A stretch of DNA of 64,000 bases from Neelides folsomi. Its lineage: Eukaryota > Arthropoda > Collembola > Neelipleona > Neelidae. Both the position numbers and the translations under genes were made by a program. The notes beneath the pieces are model-generated. The model did not search any database. It worked only from the letters and a program-made list of their open reading frames with translations, and was not told where the DNA came from. The stretch is taken from assembly GCA_034687125.1 (NCBI GenBank), contig JAQGBZ010000351.1, positions 1 through 64,000 of the forward strand, in the 5' to 3' direction. Positions 13,043 to 26,033 of this stretch are shown here, piece after piece. Within the stretch, counting starts at the first letter, position 1, and every line of letters begins with the position of its first letter.

Positions 13043-13984
13043 AAATAAGTTATAACAATAACAGTACTGAAAACCTTAATTTACTTCTTATATTAATAAT
13101 GTTTCATCTTCTAATGTAGCAGTTTTATCAAATAAAAATTAACAATGCATGCTTACTAAATAAAAGAATTTGTGTTTTAACTTTGAGAAATTAAGATTAT
13201 TATCACACTCTAAGATTATAAATTAATAATATTATTTATTATACCATTATTTTATAGCATATAGAGTACAAACCCGCATACACCTCCATTAGTAGAGATA
13301 AAAAAGTAGAAATATTTATTAGCATAAATGGAACAATAATAGTAATAGGCATTAGTAATTACATAGGTAATTAAAAATGGCAAGCCATGGCTTCATTGTT
13401 TCATTTGAGCCAAGCACACTACAGCTATACCTCTACATACAGGTGTCATATAATTTCGAATCATCACTATTGCATAAATGTAGGACTATATCCTATATGG
13501 GTGTATATAGTATAATACTACTTACATTATGTATAATAATTAGGAAAAAAATCAACAATTTGAAATGTAGATATCTATAATGTACAAGGCCATGTTTATT
13601 AAATTGTCCAGAACATAACCATTACGTTTACATTAAAGCTATTCACCAAACCTCCACTCCTTCATTAGCTCAACTTGAGTGTCGTGTCGAGAATCTCTGG
13701 AAGGAACGTGGAATCTTTTTTATTCTGTGGGAGAAACAGGAACAGAAAAGCTTAGCAAAAACAATTTTCTACTTTATGTAAGCAAGTCTTTATTCTTTAC
13801 TAGTCCACTCTTTATTTTATACATATTTAATACTTATACTATTGTACAACTAAAAGTACATTAGGTAAATACACATTTCCTAAATTCATTTATATTCTTT
13901 CCCATCCTAATAAAACATTTTTTTAGAACAATTCATTTATAAAACATTCTAATAAAGAGTTGATTCGTTCTACATAAAAAGAAG
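13043..13984. other. Intergenic, with a possible F-box gene scrap
   Basis: AT-rich with no intact gene. About 13634-13715 (+) translates to a peptide including SLAQLECRVENLWKERGI, which resembles the F-box region of the neighbouring gene. It may be a decayed duplicate. Confidence 0.35.
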
Positions 13985-15147
13985 ATGAGTTTATCGGAGG
14001 AAGAAGCATTACTCTATCTTAGGAACAAACTGAATTTAACATTTCCTAATTCAACTTGGGAAGAAGAATTTACAAAGGATAAATGGGGAATGCTTAAAAA
14101 AGTTTATAGAAAAGTTCTTCAAGAAAATTACTTTCAGGTGCTCATTTCTAATTTTTAAATGTTAATTAATTATGGTTTTATATTTCTACAATAGAATCCA
14201 ATAAGACATTGGCATTATTTTAATTAAGCCATATAACTATAACACACATTGTATTATTATTATAATATAATCTTAAAGACCTTTTAATTTACAGAACATT
14301 TCCTTGATTTTAAATAAAAGTGAACCAAGTCGAAATTCTTCCATCAAAAGTTTCATCGAAGGAAATGGAGGAGTCTGCATTGACAACAATTTTTCTTTAT
14401 CTGTTCTTTTGAGAGCATTGGGTTACGACACCTTCGTCACTTCAGCACCCTTCTTAATGGAGAAGAATCCGGACAATCATCTTTGCTGTATGGTTCGAGG
14501 GGATTTACCCGGAGAGTTGTGGGCACTTGACTCAGGTTGTTGTCAAATATTCCATAACATGATTCCACTCCATAAGGTCAAGGAGGGAGAACCGTTTTCG
14601 ATCCAAAATGGCGAATATGAAACTCAATTTCGTTACAAGGACAACGGCGTTTTTCACAGGGTTAATATGAAAGGAGATTATTATCACGGAAAAATTGTAA
14701 ATCCAAAATTCAATTTATTAAATAAAATATCTAATATTTATAGCTTAAAATTTTAAAATATTTATAAATGATATTTTGGGGGAACATTTATATTAGGATA
14801 AAGATGAAGAACTTGTTCAAATCTGTTCAACCGTTCCACGTGAATATGACCATTTTAAGTCAACAATGAAAATCATCTTTACTGAAATGGAAAATTCAAT
14901 TTTATATCAAATGGGAATAGTTCTGTCGAGATATGTCGAGTTGGATGATGACAATTCATTCAAATATGTCGTTATCTGGGGACTCAAATTCTTCGAGATT
15001 TCTAACGGAGCCACTGAAAGAAAAACATTTGAAAGTTACGATGAAATGTGGCCAACTGTAAAAACCCATTTTCCACGAATTACGAAAAGTGAATACGATG
15101 AAGCTGCCAGAATTGTCGCGCTTTGCAAAAATAAAAAACAAGAATAA
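13985..15147 (+). CDS. Arylamine N-acetyltransferase family protein
   Basis: Exons 13985-14137, 14295-14696 and 14797-15147, all phase 0, give 301 aa, close to the usual 270-290. The family transfers acetyl from acetyl-CoA to arylamines, hydrazines or other amines through a Cys-His-Asp triad. Candidate triad: Cys79 in GNGGVCIDNNFSL, His113 in PDNHLCCMV and Asp130 in ELWALDSG; order and spacing fit the family. The typical RGGxCxExN block is altered to NGGVCIDNN, and the usual DVGFG after the Asp is DSGCC, so this is a divergent member. Cytosolic, with no signal peptide. Substrate unknown. Confidence 0.8.
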
Positions 15148-15605
15148 GAGTGAAACTATATAATACAGCTCATTACATACAATACAAAATAATATGTTAT
15201 GTAAGCGATAAAAATTGCAGAAGTAATAAATGAATAAATAATTCTGGCCACTCATTTTATGGCCATTTAATCAACCGATACAATGATTAGTGATTGATTT
15301 AATATAATAATATGCAAATTAATTGGTATTTTTTTCACATCATAATTACGAATCTGTATAATATATGCTAAATTAATCAAATTGTAAGTATATTAAATAA
15401 GTCAATATGAAATGAAATATGAAAACGAAACGTTTCATTTTACCCTTTACAAGGGCTGTAGTTTTAAAGCCAGGGTGTGAAGCCGAATGATTCAAAGTTT
15501 AGTGTAAAAATAATATTTGTGATTTTGTTTTAACTTTTATGGATCTGAAATAATGTTGATCTTTTGATCAATATTTAATTATTTTATCTCTTTTTAACTT
15601 CTAAT

Positions 15606-15686
15606 ATGGATCTGTTCAAAATGCGAAATTGGGATTTAGAAATTGCCGAGAAGAGCGATTTGGAGTTAATTGAGAAGTTCAAATGA
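15606..15686 (+). other. Possible upstream ORF in the 5' leader of the phosphatase gene
   Basis: A 26-codon ORF (ATG 15606, stop TGA 15684-15686) lies 26 bases before the presumed start at 15713. If the leader is transcribed it could act as a uORF. No transcript evidence is available. Confidence 0.3.
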
Positions 15687-15712
15687 TTGAATCTCTGTTA
15701 GTTAATAGTTTC

Positions 15713-17544
15713 ATGTTGAGTATGATCTTCATTTTAACTCGATTCTTCCGAATGAAAGGAATTCAATGTTATTTAAATCTCCTCCTCTGGATCATCCTCG
15801 TCTCTTTCGGTAATTTACCAATTTATAGTTAATTTATATAGTCGTATTGTTCATGATATTGCATTGTTAGGTTATCATTATTGTTACCTTTCATATTTTT
15901 TTGTATAATTATAGGATGTTACTGGTTTCTTCTTCGGAATGAACACGTTCGAATTAACTTAATTAGTGATTCCAGAGAAGACAAAACTTTAATTGTTAAT
16001 TCACGTAATAGAATAAATACAAAGCAGAGCGTTAACTTGATACCGCGAACTAATGTCGATAGGATTTGTAATCATCCAAGGAGGATCAAAACTCAAGATG
16101 AAAGTAATTAAATAAAATATGAATTTTATGCTATATTTTATATAACAGCAACGTCCATTTAGTAAATACATTGTCTAAATACAAGAGTCATTATTCTTAT
16201 TTTCATTAGACATTGAAGCTCGTGATTTGGAACTCGAAGGAATCGTCGTAGTTTTACGTCATGGGGCCCGAGGACCTTTGACCCATCTTGGAGAGAAATC
16301 TCATCTCGCTTCCGTCAATTGCTCAAGTGGCTCTAACGAGGACTTGGATCAATTTTTCTCCTATGCAGATGGAATGACTCGATTGAATGGCTATTCAACA
16401 TTCATTGGACCTTTTTCAACATTCCGACGGTCGCCGAGCGGACCGCGATGTGAATTGGGGCAGTTGACCCAACTCGGAGCCGCGCAATTGCTCAATGTTG
16501 GAAAAGCCCTAAGAACCGCTTACGGAAGTTTACTGAGCAATAATGGGAGCGGGAAAGTGATCGGCTATTCCACGCGATATCGCAGGACTCTTCAGTCACT
16601 TTTAGCTTTTCTTTATGGACTTCTTGGCCCGACGGCTCTCATCACAAATTCCGTCTTGAGGGAGAGTCAAAGCATTAATTTTTGCTTTAATGATTGCTCT
16701 TGTAAAGCTGCAGAAAAGCTCAAAAAAGCTGCAGCAAAAGCCCAAAAATTAACCAAAAAAGGTTACTTTTACAATTTCAATTTAATAATGTTAATTCAAT
16801 AATTCAATTAAAATAATTCAAATATAATAGATTTTTTAATATTGTAGAAAATATTAAATTTGGAATTTGGGTTTAACTTTAGATAAAATCGAAATGAAAA
16901 TTCTTATCGCCGATGTATCGTCAATTCTCGGCCAATTGAGTAATCGCGGAGGTTCTGGGATTTTGGACGTTTTGCTTCTCTTCGCCTGTCATTCTTCTCC
17001 ATTTCCTTGTCGTGAAAATGAATGCGTTGACCCAACCCAGATCTCATCCCTCGTTTCGCTCGTTGAGAAAGAGGCAGAAGGAGTTTTCAAAACCTCCGAA
17101 TCATCTCGGGTTTCTCTTCTCTCTGCTTACGGACTCCTTAAAGAAATCCTTCATTTGGCCCTTCGAATGACCAGCAGAGGGAATTTGGGATCGGGGAGAA
17201 TCGCCGTGTTTTCCGGTCATGACGTGACCCTTCAAAGTATCATTGGAGCTTTGGGAATTTCTGGCCATCCGGATTGCCTTTTGACCCCTTTTGCCTCCCG
17301 ACTCGTTTTTGAGTTTTGGAGGAAAAAGGCAGTGGTTGACTCGACCGTTCGGGCCCATTTTTTTAAATTGATTTTCAATGGAGATGATGTGACTGAGAAT
17401 GTGAGGTTTTGTGGAAAGAAATTGTGCCCTTTGGAGAATTTGGTCAGATTTCTTCATGAGGCTTATTTTAGCCCTTTTGGGAATGTGACCAATTTCCGTG
17501 ATGCGTGTCAAGCAAAGAAGGTCAAACTCAATGAACGCTATTGA
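15713..17544 (+). CDS. PXYLP1: 2-phosphoxylose phosphatase-like histidine acid phosphatase (Golgi)
   Basis: Exons 15713-15809, 15915-16103, 16210-16761 and 16883-17544, each junction phase 1, give 499 aa (human PXYLP1 is 480). The N terminus holds a single hydrophobic anchor (about residues 18-38) after a short basic tail, so a type II Golgi protein is likely. Catalytic motif RHGARGP with His113 as nucleophile; the distal GHD motif is at residues 391-393. PXYLP1 removes the xylose 2-phosphate from the glycosaminoglycan linkage region, which permits chain elongation. The N-terminal anchor and length favour PXYLP1 over secreted acid phosphatases. The acceptor at 16883 is weak but is the only one that keeps frame. 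Confidence 0.82.
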
Positions 17545-18846
17545 ACTTTTAAAGATCTTTTTAATTACTACCTACTGATATTATTTTTACCAAAGGATCC
17601 TTACTATAATGTACTTAATTTTTATTTAGTTTAGAAATATTTTAAACCAAATTGCCACAAACTTGCAACCTTTGCATATCAAAATGTTTAAATCAACTAT
17701 GTATCACAATTTTAACATATAAAGACTTCTTGAAACTTGATCGTTTCGTAATTACCTAAAGTACTTATAGACTTTTACTTAAACATAAAGTTTAAATTAA
17801 TTTTGAATAATGACAAGAGATAACTTAATTTTACTTAAAACTCATTATTACGATCAGCAATATCAGTATAATTGTTCGTAATTTTATTAATAGAAATAAT
17901 ATTAGGTAATCATATTTAATTAACCATAGGTTGGAGTCTTGGAGTGATTAGAAAGTGTTTACACTTAATAATCATCACCAAGAAATCTTTAAGAATTGCA
18001 GAATAATATTTTACAAGTTCGAAGAATTTCCACCGAAGAACTCAACAACGTTTTTCCAAACATAAGGCGTCGGCTCCAAATTTTAATTTAAAAAGAACTA
18101 AACGGTGACTTTTCCCAATGCTTTAACATTACTCGTGGGTAACGTCCTTAGAAAAACACTCTGTATTATAGGTTATAATTTACGTATTAATTAATATAAC
18201 TTATAAATATTATGAACCAGAATTGATACGCTTATTTTTCAATATTTTCAATTTATGTTTGAAACTTGTGCAATTGGGTTTTATTAGGCAATGCAATTAT
18301 GCCATTGTTGTAAGTAGGTATATTATGTATTTAGTTCGAATACCTAGAAATATCGATTGCCTATTTATTGTTAATTAATATTAGTATTCATCTCACAATT
18401 AGTTTACCAAGTTGATCTTGGCGCACTCGTGTACTCTTTTATGTGATTTAAATGTTATTTTTACACAATTATTTTCATTCAAACGCTTATTTTTGAATTA
18501 TTATTTGGGGTTTTAATGCGCATATAAAAATATTCTTTATTTTATCACTTAAATGCCTATTTATTGTTTGAGAAATAAATGAGCTTCATTAAATGAAATC
18601 TATTGAATCATTGAACCATTTGACCCATGGCCAATTGCCAATTAAAAGTTTTTAGTAAATAAATAAAATAATTTAATATTGATTGTATGCATACATGTAT
18701 AATAATTTGTATTTTATTACCGATTAAGACACTTATGTAAGGAGACGTTAAATGCTGGAAGAAATTTGAACTTTCGTGCAATGTCTCTGGGGCTCTGAAT
18801 CAGATGATCAAAAGCAAAACCCATCTAGAGTCAGACAGATATAGGT
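17545..18846. other. Intergenic, AT-rich
   Basis: No coding or RNA gene recognised between the phosphatase gene and the Mutator-like element. Confidence 0.55.
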
Positions 18847-21497
18847 ACCCTGGTCCCCCACATATAGCCCGCGGATTATCTATTGTTTGTGAGGGGTCTC
18901 ATTTAAACTGCCAAATGAATAAGTAATTTTGCCAAATAAAACAGTCATATGCCAAATATATAAATAATAATGACAAAATTAATATAAACAATAATTTATT
19001 AAAAGTATGATTAAAATTTCATTAAATAGCTTGTTAAAATTATAGAAGAAATATTAAATAAGTACTTTATAAAAATGCGAATATCAAAAACATAAATTAT
19101 TGAACAATAAGGGCCTTTTTTTCTTTTGATGGTCTTCCTCGTTTTCTTTTCTCTCCTATTTTAGCATTTTTTGCTTCGGGTGGAAAATTAAAAAGGTTCA
19201 ATCGAGCAGCTATTTCAATGACATGTTTGCAAACGTAGTTCTTTAAAATATAAGGACATGTGCAACTTGAATTCGCCAATGATCCTCCAAACTTCACGAG
19301 CCATAGCCGACACTGAGCTTTTTTTAAATGTTTCGAAGTATCGCCAGTTTCGTTTTTCCTCTTGCAATAAGTATTTATCAATGTCGGCATCTTCGATGTT
19401 TTTTTCATTTGAAGGTGTTATAAAGAATTGCTCGTTATTGTTTCTCATTTTTACTAATACATTGCTTTAACCCGATTGTATGCTTGCGTTAATTGGCGTA
19501 ATTGTAGAGTTGGAATATCCGCAAACGGCTTTGAGTTAATATTTTCGCAATTCCTCTGTGTGGACCATTCTCTGATTAAAGAATTTTCAGTTTCAATAAC
19601 GTTGCAAACGAGTTGCAAACGATCACGCAAAGTTCCCTCATCTTTAATTACCCTGTTTGTTAATTCGAGAGCGTTGTTAGTGGAAGGAGCTCCAAGAAAC
19701 CTTCATTAAAACCATCCATTTGAAATGTTTTGATATTCTTCGGTAAAATAACTTAGGAACTCTGTAAGGCTTTGTATTCCACTTTTAAAAAAAAGTTTAA
19801 TTCCAACAGTAAAAAGTTGTGTTCGGGAAAGTTGAAGAACTAAAATATCGCTCATGATTTCTTCACGTTTTGTAGTTGATTTAATTAATTGTAATTTGGC
19901 CCTAATGTTGCGATTCAAATGAGCCCAGCAGTGAATTCTTTTAAAATTAGGAGAAAAACATTTTTGAAGGTGCAAGTGATTTGGGCAGCGCAATCAGCAA
20001 TTATAACATCAAAATTATATTGTTCGTTCTAGCGAACGAAATATAAATTCAAAGTCCTCGGTTGTTTCCTCGTGAGTTACTGCAAGACCGAAAGGATGAA
20101 ATGTTTTGTTCTTATCGGCTGTTTCAACTAAAATGACTGGAAATCCATTCCAGATAAGTTTATAAGTAGCATCAGTATGCAAAATATTGTTTTTAAAAAC
20201 AAGTGAGAGGAGTCATTTGGTCGTGATGAAGAATCTGAAATATTGATCTTCCTCAATACTAACAATGTAATTGGAAATATTAGGAGTGTCGTCATTATCT
20301 GGGATATTGTGATTGTTTTCACAAATATTTGTCAACTGGCTCAATGAAATAATGGGTTTTCCAAATTTGCGTAACTTTAGCTGTTTGAGATAATTTGCAA
20401 GTTGTACATACCCAGGCACTTGAACTTAGTTCTTTTTCAATTGTGCCAAAATCATTTTTGGTTTTGTAATCCCTCGTTTGTAAAGTTGATCAATTTAGCT
20501 TTTTACTTTATTTATCAATTCTATTACCTTTACTTCATGATCGTGAATTGAGTCTGTTTTAAATATAATTACTTCTTGAGATTCGCATTTTAGTAAGAGG
20601 TTCAACTTTAATGGGCATTTACATGAAAATTTGCATAAATACAAAATTTTTTCTCCTTTAGTATGATATTTTGTCGTATATCTCCATATATTTACGGATT
20701 TCACTTTGTCTTTGGCCTCTTTTAAATCTTTACATTTATCAAATTGAATCCAATTATGCATGATTCTGCGTCGTTTTGAAATGGGCCCAGGATCATCCTC
20801 TTTGTTAGATTTCGAAGTATAATTAATTAATAGCTGTGACATCTGGAAAAATTATAAAAGTTTAATACATCATGTTTAAAATATTTATACCTTGATAATG
20901 AGATTTTATTTCCTGAAAGTGTAGTTAATTAATAATTATATTATAGGAGTAGGTAATATTGTCAAAATTCTTGGTCAATTTTAAATAAATGGCATGTCTT
21001 ATCCCGATTATAGATAAAATCTCAGATAAAACATGTAAGCATAGTGAAGAGAACATTATTTATTTATTTTGTCATTATTATTTATATATTTGGCATATGG
21101 CTAAGTTTTATTTGGCAAAAGTACTTATTCATTTGGCAGAAAAATATTAACCCGTTTGTGAGTTTCTGGCTGCGGATTATATGCGAGGGCGAATTATCAA
21201 CCTGGGCGGATTATCTAATGCTAATAATTGAATTCAAATTTTTAAATTTAAAAGTAACTTTTCCTTGTCTTTTTATTAATCGAGTGTCTGAAGAAGACAT
21301 TTTTAATGCACGAAAAAGGAATTCAAGCTTTCTTTGATTGATTTAAAAAGTACATTATATATTATCAGCATTTGTACTATACACACTTTAAGTTAGGTGC
21401 GGATTATCAGCGGGGGCGGATTATCTAACGTTTTCGTTTTGTGTAAAAAAATCTGCGGATTATATACGTGGGCGGAGAATATGCTGGGAAACAGGGT
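18847..21497. mobile_element. Decayed Mutator-like (MULE) DNA transposon with inverted termini
   Basis: The outer ends ACCCTG (18847-18852) and CAGGGT (21492-21497) begin imperfect inverted repeats of about 26 bp. A second, stronger inverted block of about 75 bp lies further in: 18908-18980 against 21061-21139, sharing CTGCCAAATGAATAAGTA, TTTTGCCAAATAAAAC and ATATGCCAAATATATAAA. The right arm also carries several copies of GCGGATTATC (near 21171, 21212, 21399, 21416, 21454), with one at the left (18871). I could not find a clear 9-bp target duplication. Inside is a minus-strand transposase pseudogene. Confidence 0.75.
19106..20842 (-). pseudogene. MULE transposase pseudogene
   Basis: Read on the minus strand from 20842. 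A FLYWCH/WRKY-GCM-like zinc-binding N terminus (ending near 20495) is followed by the DDE core: ILHTDATYKLIWNG near 20170, then HPFGLAVTHEETTEDF near 20080, then IIADC near 20010 and the CWAH..RN block at about 19930. A SWIM zinc finger CTCPYILKNYVCKH lies at about 19220-19262. These pieces fall in three different frames with several stops, so the gene is broken by frameshifts and nonsense changes. The basic tail KRKRGRPSK precedes the final stop. Assignment to Mutator-like transposases is firm. Confidence 0.85.
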
Positions 21498-22038
21498 ATT
21501 TAAATACGAAGAAATTTTCATTCATAGAATCATAGAACAGAAACAGAAAGATAGTCGAGTCGCTTCTGCTATCCATCACAGTAGAGCATTGGGCTTAAAT
21601 TCTCTCATAACTCGGATATTTTATTATCCATTTTGTTTTGCCAAATATAATAACTAACTAACTGTGGCATTACATTTAAATCATGGCAAGTTATTCTATT
21701 TGACCCATGATCAAATTAATCTGATTGATAATTCGTCATCCGCGGAATCGGAATAAAATTGAAGAGAAAGAAGTCAGTAAAAGATATTGCGGGAAAAGAG
21801 GCAATCATACCTAAATAAAGTAAATATGATACGTATGGAACTACGTATGATAATGATACGTATATTTATATAAATTTAAATATATAACAAACCGGAAGGA
21901 AGCCACACACGAATATAAATTGCAAGTCCTATATTTAAAAGTCGTAATTCTTACCATTGTTTTTATTTCTTTTTATAACATTTTATCTATCTTCGTTGTA
22001 TTATTTCATGTAGATTAATTGATTTTTAGAGATCAACT
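21498..22038. other. Intergenic, upstream of third ZAD gene
   Basis: AT-rich with ACGTAT-containing short repeats near 21830-21860. The acceptor TTTTTAG at 22023-22029 implies an upstream non-coding exon of the ZAD gene somewhere here. Confidence 0.45.
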
Positions 22039-23963
22039 ATGGAAGTTAGCTGCTTCATCTGTGCGTCTTGGAAAGAAGAGCTATTTAAAATCTCCGACAA
22101 TCAATTCCTCAGTTCCAATGGGCCATTTCTCAACTCATTTTGCGAGATTTTAGAAATTGACGATTCTTTGAGTGAGGATTTGAAAAAAGCGTCTCTCTGT
22201 GTCAATTGCATCTTGTTCTTAAAGAAAGCATCACACGTAGTCGCTGACTACTTTGAAGCTCAAAGAAATCTCCAGGGGGTGAAACAAAAACTACAGGAAA
22301 TGGTCATCAAAGGTCAAGAGGCTGCCTTTCCCATTGAATCTCGAGCCTCCACCGATTTGCAGAGTATGGTGGAGAATTGTGAGCACTACAAATTTAGGAG
22401 TAAAATCATTCTAGGTATTTAAAACTCGATTTATAATATATTCCCAATTCTATCATTTAAAGCATATTATGAAATGTCTAATTTTATAAATACGCAAAAT
22501 TGAATGCTTATGGTTAGCTTATAAAATAGCTTATAATTTTATAATTAAATTACATTTATTAATGAAATGAATATTCATTTCTTGTTAATTCAGAGATGCA
22601 AAAATCCCAATGGAGCCGCACTGAAAGAAATGAAGAATTGATGGGAAATTCAATTGCACATTGTGATGAACCTGAGGATTTTCTTCTAACTCCCGATGTC
22701 CACATGTCAGAAGAGGACAGGGAAATTGTGATTAATGATCATGTCAAAGAACGTCCAGCTCGAAGCAATAACAACTTATTCGATAATATTTTCAATAACC
22801 TCAATGCATATTCCAATGTTAACGATAAAGATCAAACTAACATGATGGAGAACAATGAGAACATTTCTGATGACGAAGAAGACATATCAAACAAGGACGA
22901 AGACGATAGCAAGGAGAATGAAGGATGGAGCAGTGACGATGCTGATAGTGAAGACGACGATGTTGAAATCCAAGATCCCGTTTCCAAAAGTCCTTCAAAA
23001 GCAAGAAATAACGAGGAAATCATAAGTTCGACAACAATAATCAACGTCGATGCCCAAAAGAGGACAAATGCAAGGAGGCTTAAAGATTCATCGAAAGATT
23101 CACACACCTTGCCTCCAAAATTAGGTTGCCCTAAAAATTGCCCAGGTGAATTTAGAGTTCTCATCATGTTGAAGCGTCACATGAGGGATGAACACGGATT
23201 TAAGAAATTAAGAGAAAAATGTCTTTACTGCTCAGCATTTCAAATCGATTTGGCCAAACACATCAAATTAACTCACAAAGATCTTCCAGTCATTTCATCC
23301 TATATTTATCAAAATCTCGATAGTCCGGGCTTGGCCAGCGCAGCATTCGATTGCATGGAGATGACAAAGAAGCTGAAAATCACTTGTACACGTCACTTCT
23401 GTAAGTTTGAATCTTCGTCCTTAATTGAACATTTCCGACATTTGAAGAAAGACCATGGGTGGAATTATATTTGGCCGTGTGTGATTTGTAAAAAGCTCAA
23501 TTTGTTTCAAAGATATGGTTCATTAAAAAGTCATTACTTATCTTGTCACAAATGTTCAATTAAAGACGGGCCTTCAGGTTCAGGGAATAAAGAAAGTAAT
23601 AAAATGAAAATTGCTACAAAAAAAGATAAAGTTGTCAAAATTACCAATGGCCCAGTTGTGGAAAAGGGCAAAGTTAATTTGAAAACTCAAGTTGGGAATA
23701 AAGAACAAGTAAAGTCAGTTAACGTGAAGAGTCGAATGACTAAAATGAGAAATTGTAAGATTTGTGGAATTGAGAAAAGAACATACAAGTTGATGAGGGT
23801 TCATCTTTTGACCCACGAGGAAGTTGGAGATGATTTTCTATTTCCGTTTCCATGTGACCAATGCCCAATGAAATTTGAAACAGAGGACAAGAGAGATTTC
23901 CATTTCGGATTTAAACACCAAGCTCCCAGAGACACTGACACCTTTGAAATTGTATCTCTTTAA
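22039..23963 (+). CDS. ZAD-type C2H2 zinc-finger protein, about six fingers
   Basis: Exons 22039-22414 and 22594-23963, phase 1, give 581 aa. ZAD cysteine pairs: CFIC near residue 6 and CVNC about 55 residues on. Then a strongly acidic Asp/Glu/Ser stretch (about residues 195-240), and fingers that begin CPKNC, CLYC, CTRHFC, CVIC, CKIC and CDQC. Several have irregular spacing, so DNA binding may rest on a subset. Same gene plan as the ZAD genes at 596 and 6262: the first exon ends just after an F-R-x-K-I-I block, at the same phase. Presumably a nuclear DNA-binding protein; target unknown. Confidence 0.85.
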
Positions 23964-25122
23964 ATAGTATCAAATGATATCTCATATTGGATTAACTTTT
24001 AAATATTGTATATTGTAATCTTACAAGTGTCGCAAATTTACATGTAAGTACTTTTATTAATTTAAAAATGAGTTACCTTTAATTAACTTTAATCAATGAT
24101 TAGAATTACGGAAAGGAATGGAGTAATTAAAGTATCGGTGTTATCTATTCTTTATTTTTTTAACGTGCAACATAACGTTTAACTGCAATAATAAATATTA
24201 TTCACATTTTAATTTAGATATATGTTGTGATTGTATTTTTATTATCACATATTGATATATAAATTGAATTTACTTGAACAAAGTCAGTCATTACTTATAA
24301 ATAAAATATTTGTTTATTATTATAATAAATAATAAAATATTTTTAATAGAGTGTTTTATATAAAGTGTTTAGTAGTCGACCTTTGATCAAATGTGTTAAT
24401 AAATATCTATAATTAATACAAAGTATTTGCTATAATTGTCTCACGACATTGCTATTATTTCACAAGCTTGCCAAAAATACAATCATATACACTTACCATT
24501 AGGTAATGCGGCATTACTTTTCTTTATACGTATACTTTTACATATTCCTCATACGATATTTATTTAAATATATACATATTACACCTATTTAAAACCTAAT
24601 ACAAATAAATACCACATATCATAGTGCATTGAAGTATTCGTATTGGGGTATATTGTTACATTACCTATACCTTTATGCTTTTGAGTGCTATTGACCGAAC
24701 AATCAAACCGCCCTTTCTTGACTTTAAACTTAAAATTTACTTTACAATAAATATTACAAAATTACAAGACTAGACGGACAAATAAATCTGCAAAGTGCAA
24801 GTGTAAATCTTGAAATAATTGTATTTTAATTAATTGAAATCTGTGATAATTCATTCAACATTCCAGTATTTTAAAACCCTTTGATTTATAACAACATTTA
24901 CTAAAAATTTTATAAACCATCATATTTTTAAGCTCCCGGCTTGAGTTTTATTAACTTTTATTTCATAATTATATTATTGTGAAATTCTTTAGTTTATAAG
25001 AATCTCCCATCGATTAACACCATTTAACATTTCTTATTTGATCTCTGTGTCAAAGTGAACTACGAGAATTTTAAACTTAACATTAAAATATTTATCAACA
25101 TTAATTCGTGAGAGTTTCGAAG
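23964..25122. other. Intergenic, AT-rich
   Basis: No gene seen. The last 150 bases should contain the promoter and leader of the chromodomain gene. Confidence 0.5.
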
Positions 25123-26033
25123 ATGAGTGGTCAAAGGATTAAAGTTGAAGTCCATTCTGATGATAACAACAGTAGGAATGGAAGTGACAGCGACGAAGAA
25201 ATTTCGTCCAATGTGAGTCATAACGAGGATTCTGACCATCTACAAAGCGATTCGGCTGAAAGTGGAGGAGAAGAATCCCAGAGCAATGGTGACGATGGTG
25301 GAAGTGAAGACGAGGACGAAGAACCCCGGACCGTCCTATTTAGTAGCGACGATGAAGCCCAAAGTTCACAGAATGACGAGGATGGAAGCGATGCCAATGA
25401 AGATGAACAAGTTCAAAATTCCGATGATGATGAAGACGACGACGATCAAATGGAGGACGAGGATCAGGATGATGATGAAGAAGAGCTAGAAAATGACGAA
25501 ATTACTCAAACCATTGACCCAGTTGAAAGAAGTCAAAATGATGAAAGTACAAATGACACTGACACTGAAAGCAACTTAATTGAAGTCGAAGAACTTATTG
25601 CTGAGCAAATCATCGATAAAAAGATTACGTCTAAAGGGAAAACAAAATATCTCATTAAGTGGTTTGGCTTGTAAGTTATAAAATTAATAATTCCTTTGAG
25701 CTTCAAAACTTAGCCAATTTTACATTTAAAAATTTAATTTTATATTTTTAACTAATATTAAATTTGAGACTAATTGAGATATATTTCAATTTCAGAAAAG
25801 ATTCTGACAATACGTGGGAACCAACAATCAACCTCACAGGCTGCCGATTGCTCATAGAAGATTTTGAAGAACAGAGAAGTAAAAATGCCAACAAAGCCAA
25901 CAATGAACAAACACCTGGTCCGAGTAATTCTTCTCAACCAACTGTCAAGAAATTAGATTTGAAAAGGAAAGCGGAAGAAACCCCCGAAGCTGAAATTACA
26001 AAATCAAAATTTTCCAAATTCTTGGTTTCATAA
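25123..26033 (+). CDS. Acidic chromodomain protein (HP1-like chromodomain)
   Basis: Exons 25123-25670 and 25796-26033, phase 2, give 261 aa. Residues 1-150 are extremely acidic and Ser-rich. A chromodomain spans about 156-210: EELIAEQIIDKK, then KYLIKWFGL, the conserved DNTWEP after the intron and LIEDFEEQR. The tail is basic (KKLDLKRKAEE). HP1-type chromodomains read methylated H3K9 through three aromatic residues. Here the first and third positions appear to be Leu158 and Leu183 and only Trp180 is kept, so canonical methyl-lysine binding may be weakened or lost. No chromoshadow domain follows. Start: first in-frame ATG (a GTG upstream is ignored). Nuclear by inference. Confidence 0.8.

Noticed and set aside
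13377-13580. 67-codon open frame
   Set aside because: Random-looking composition, no splice partners and no motif.
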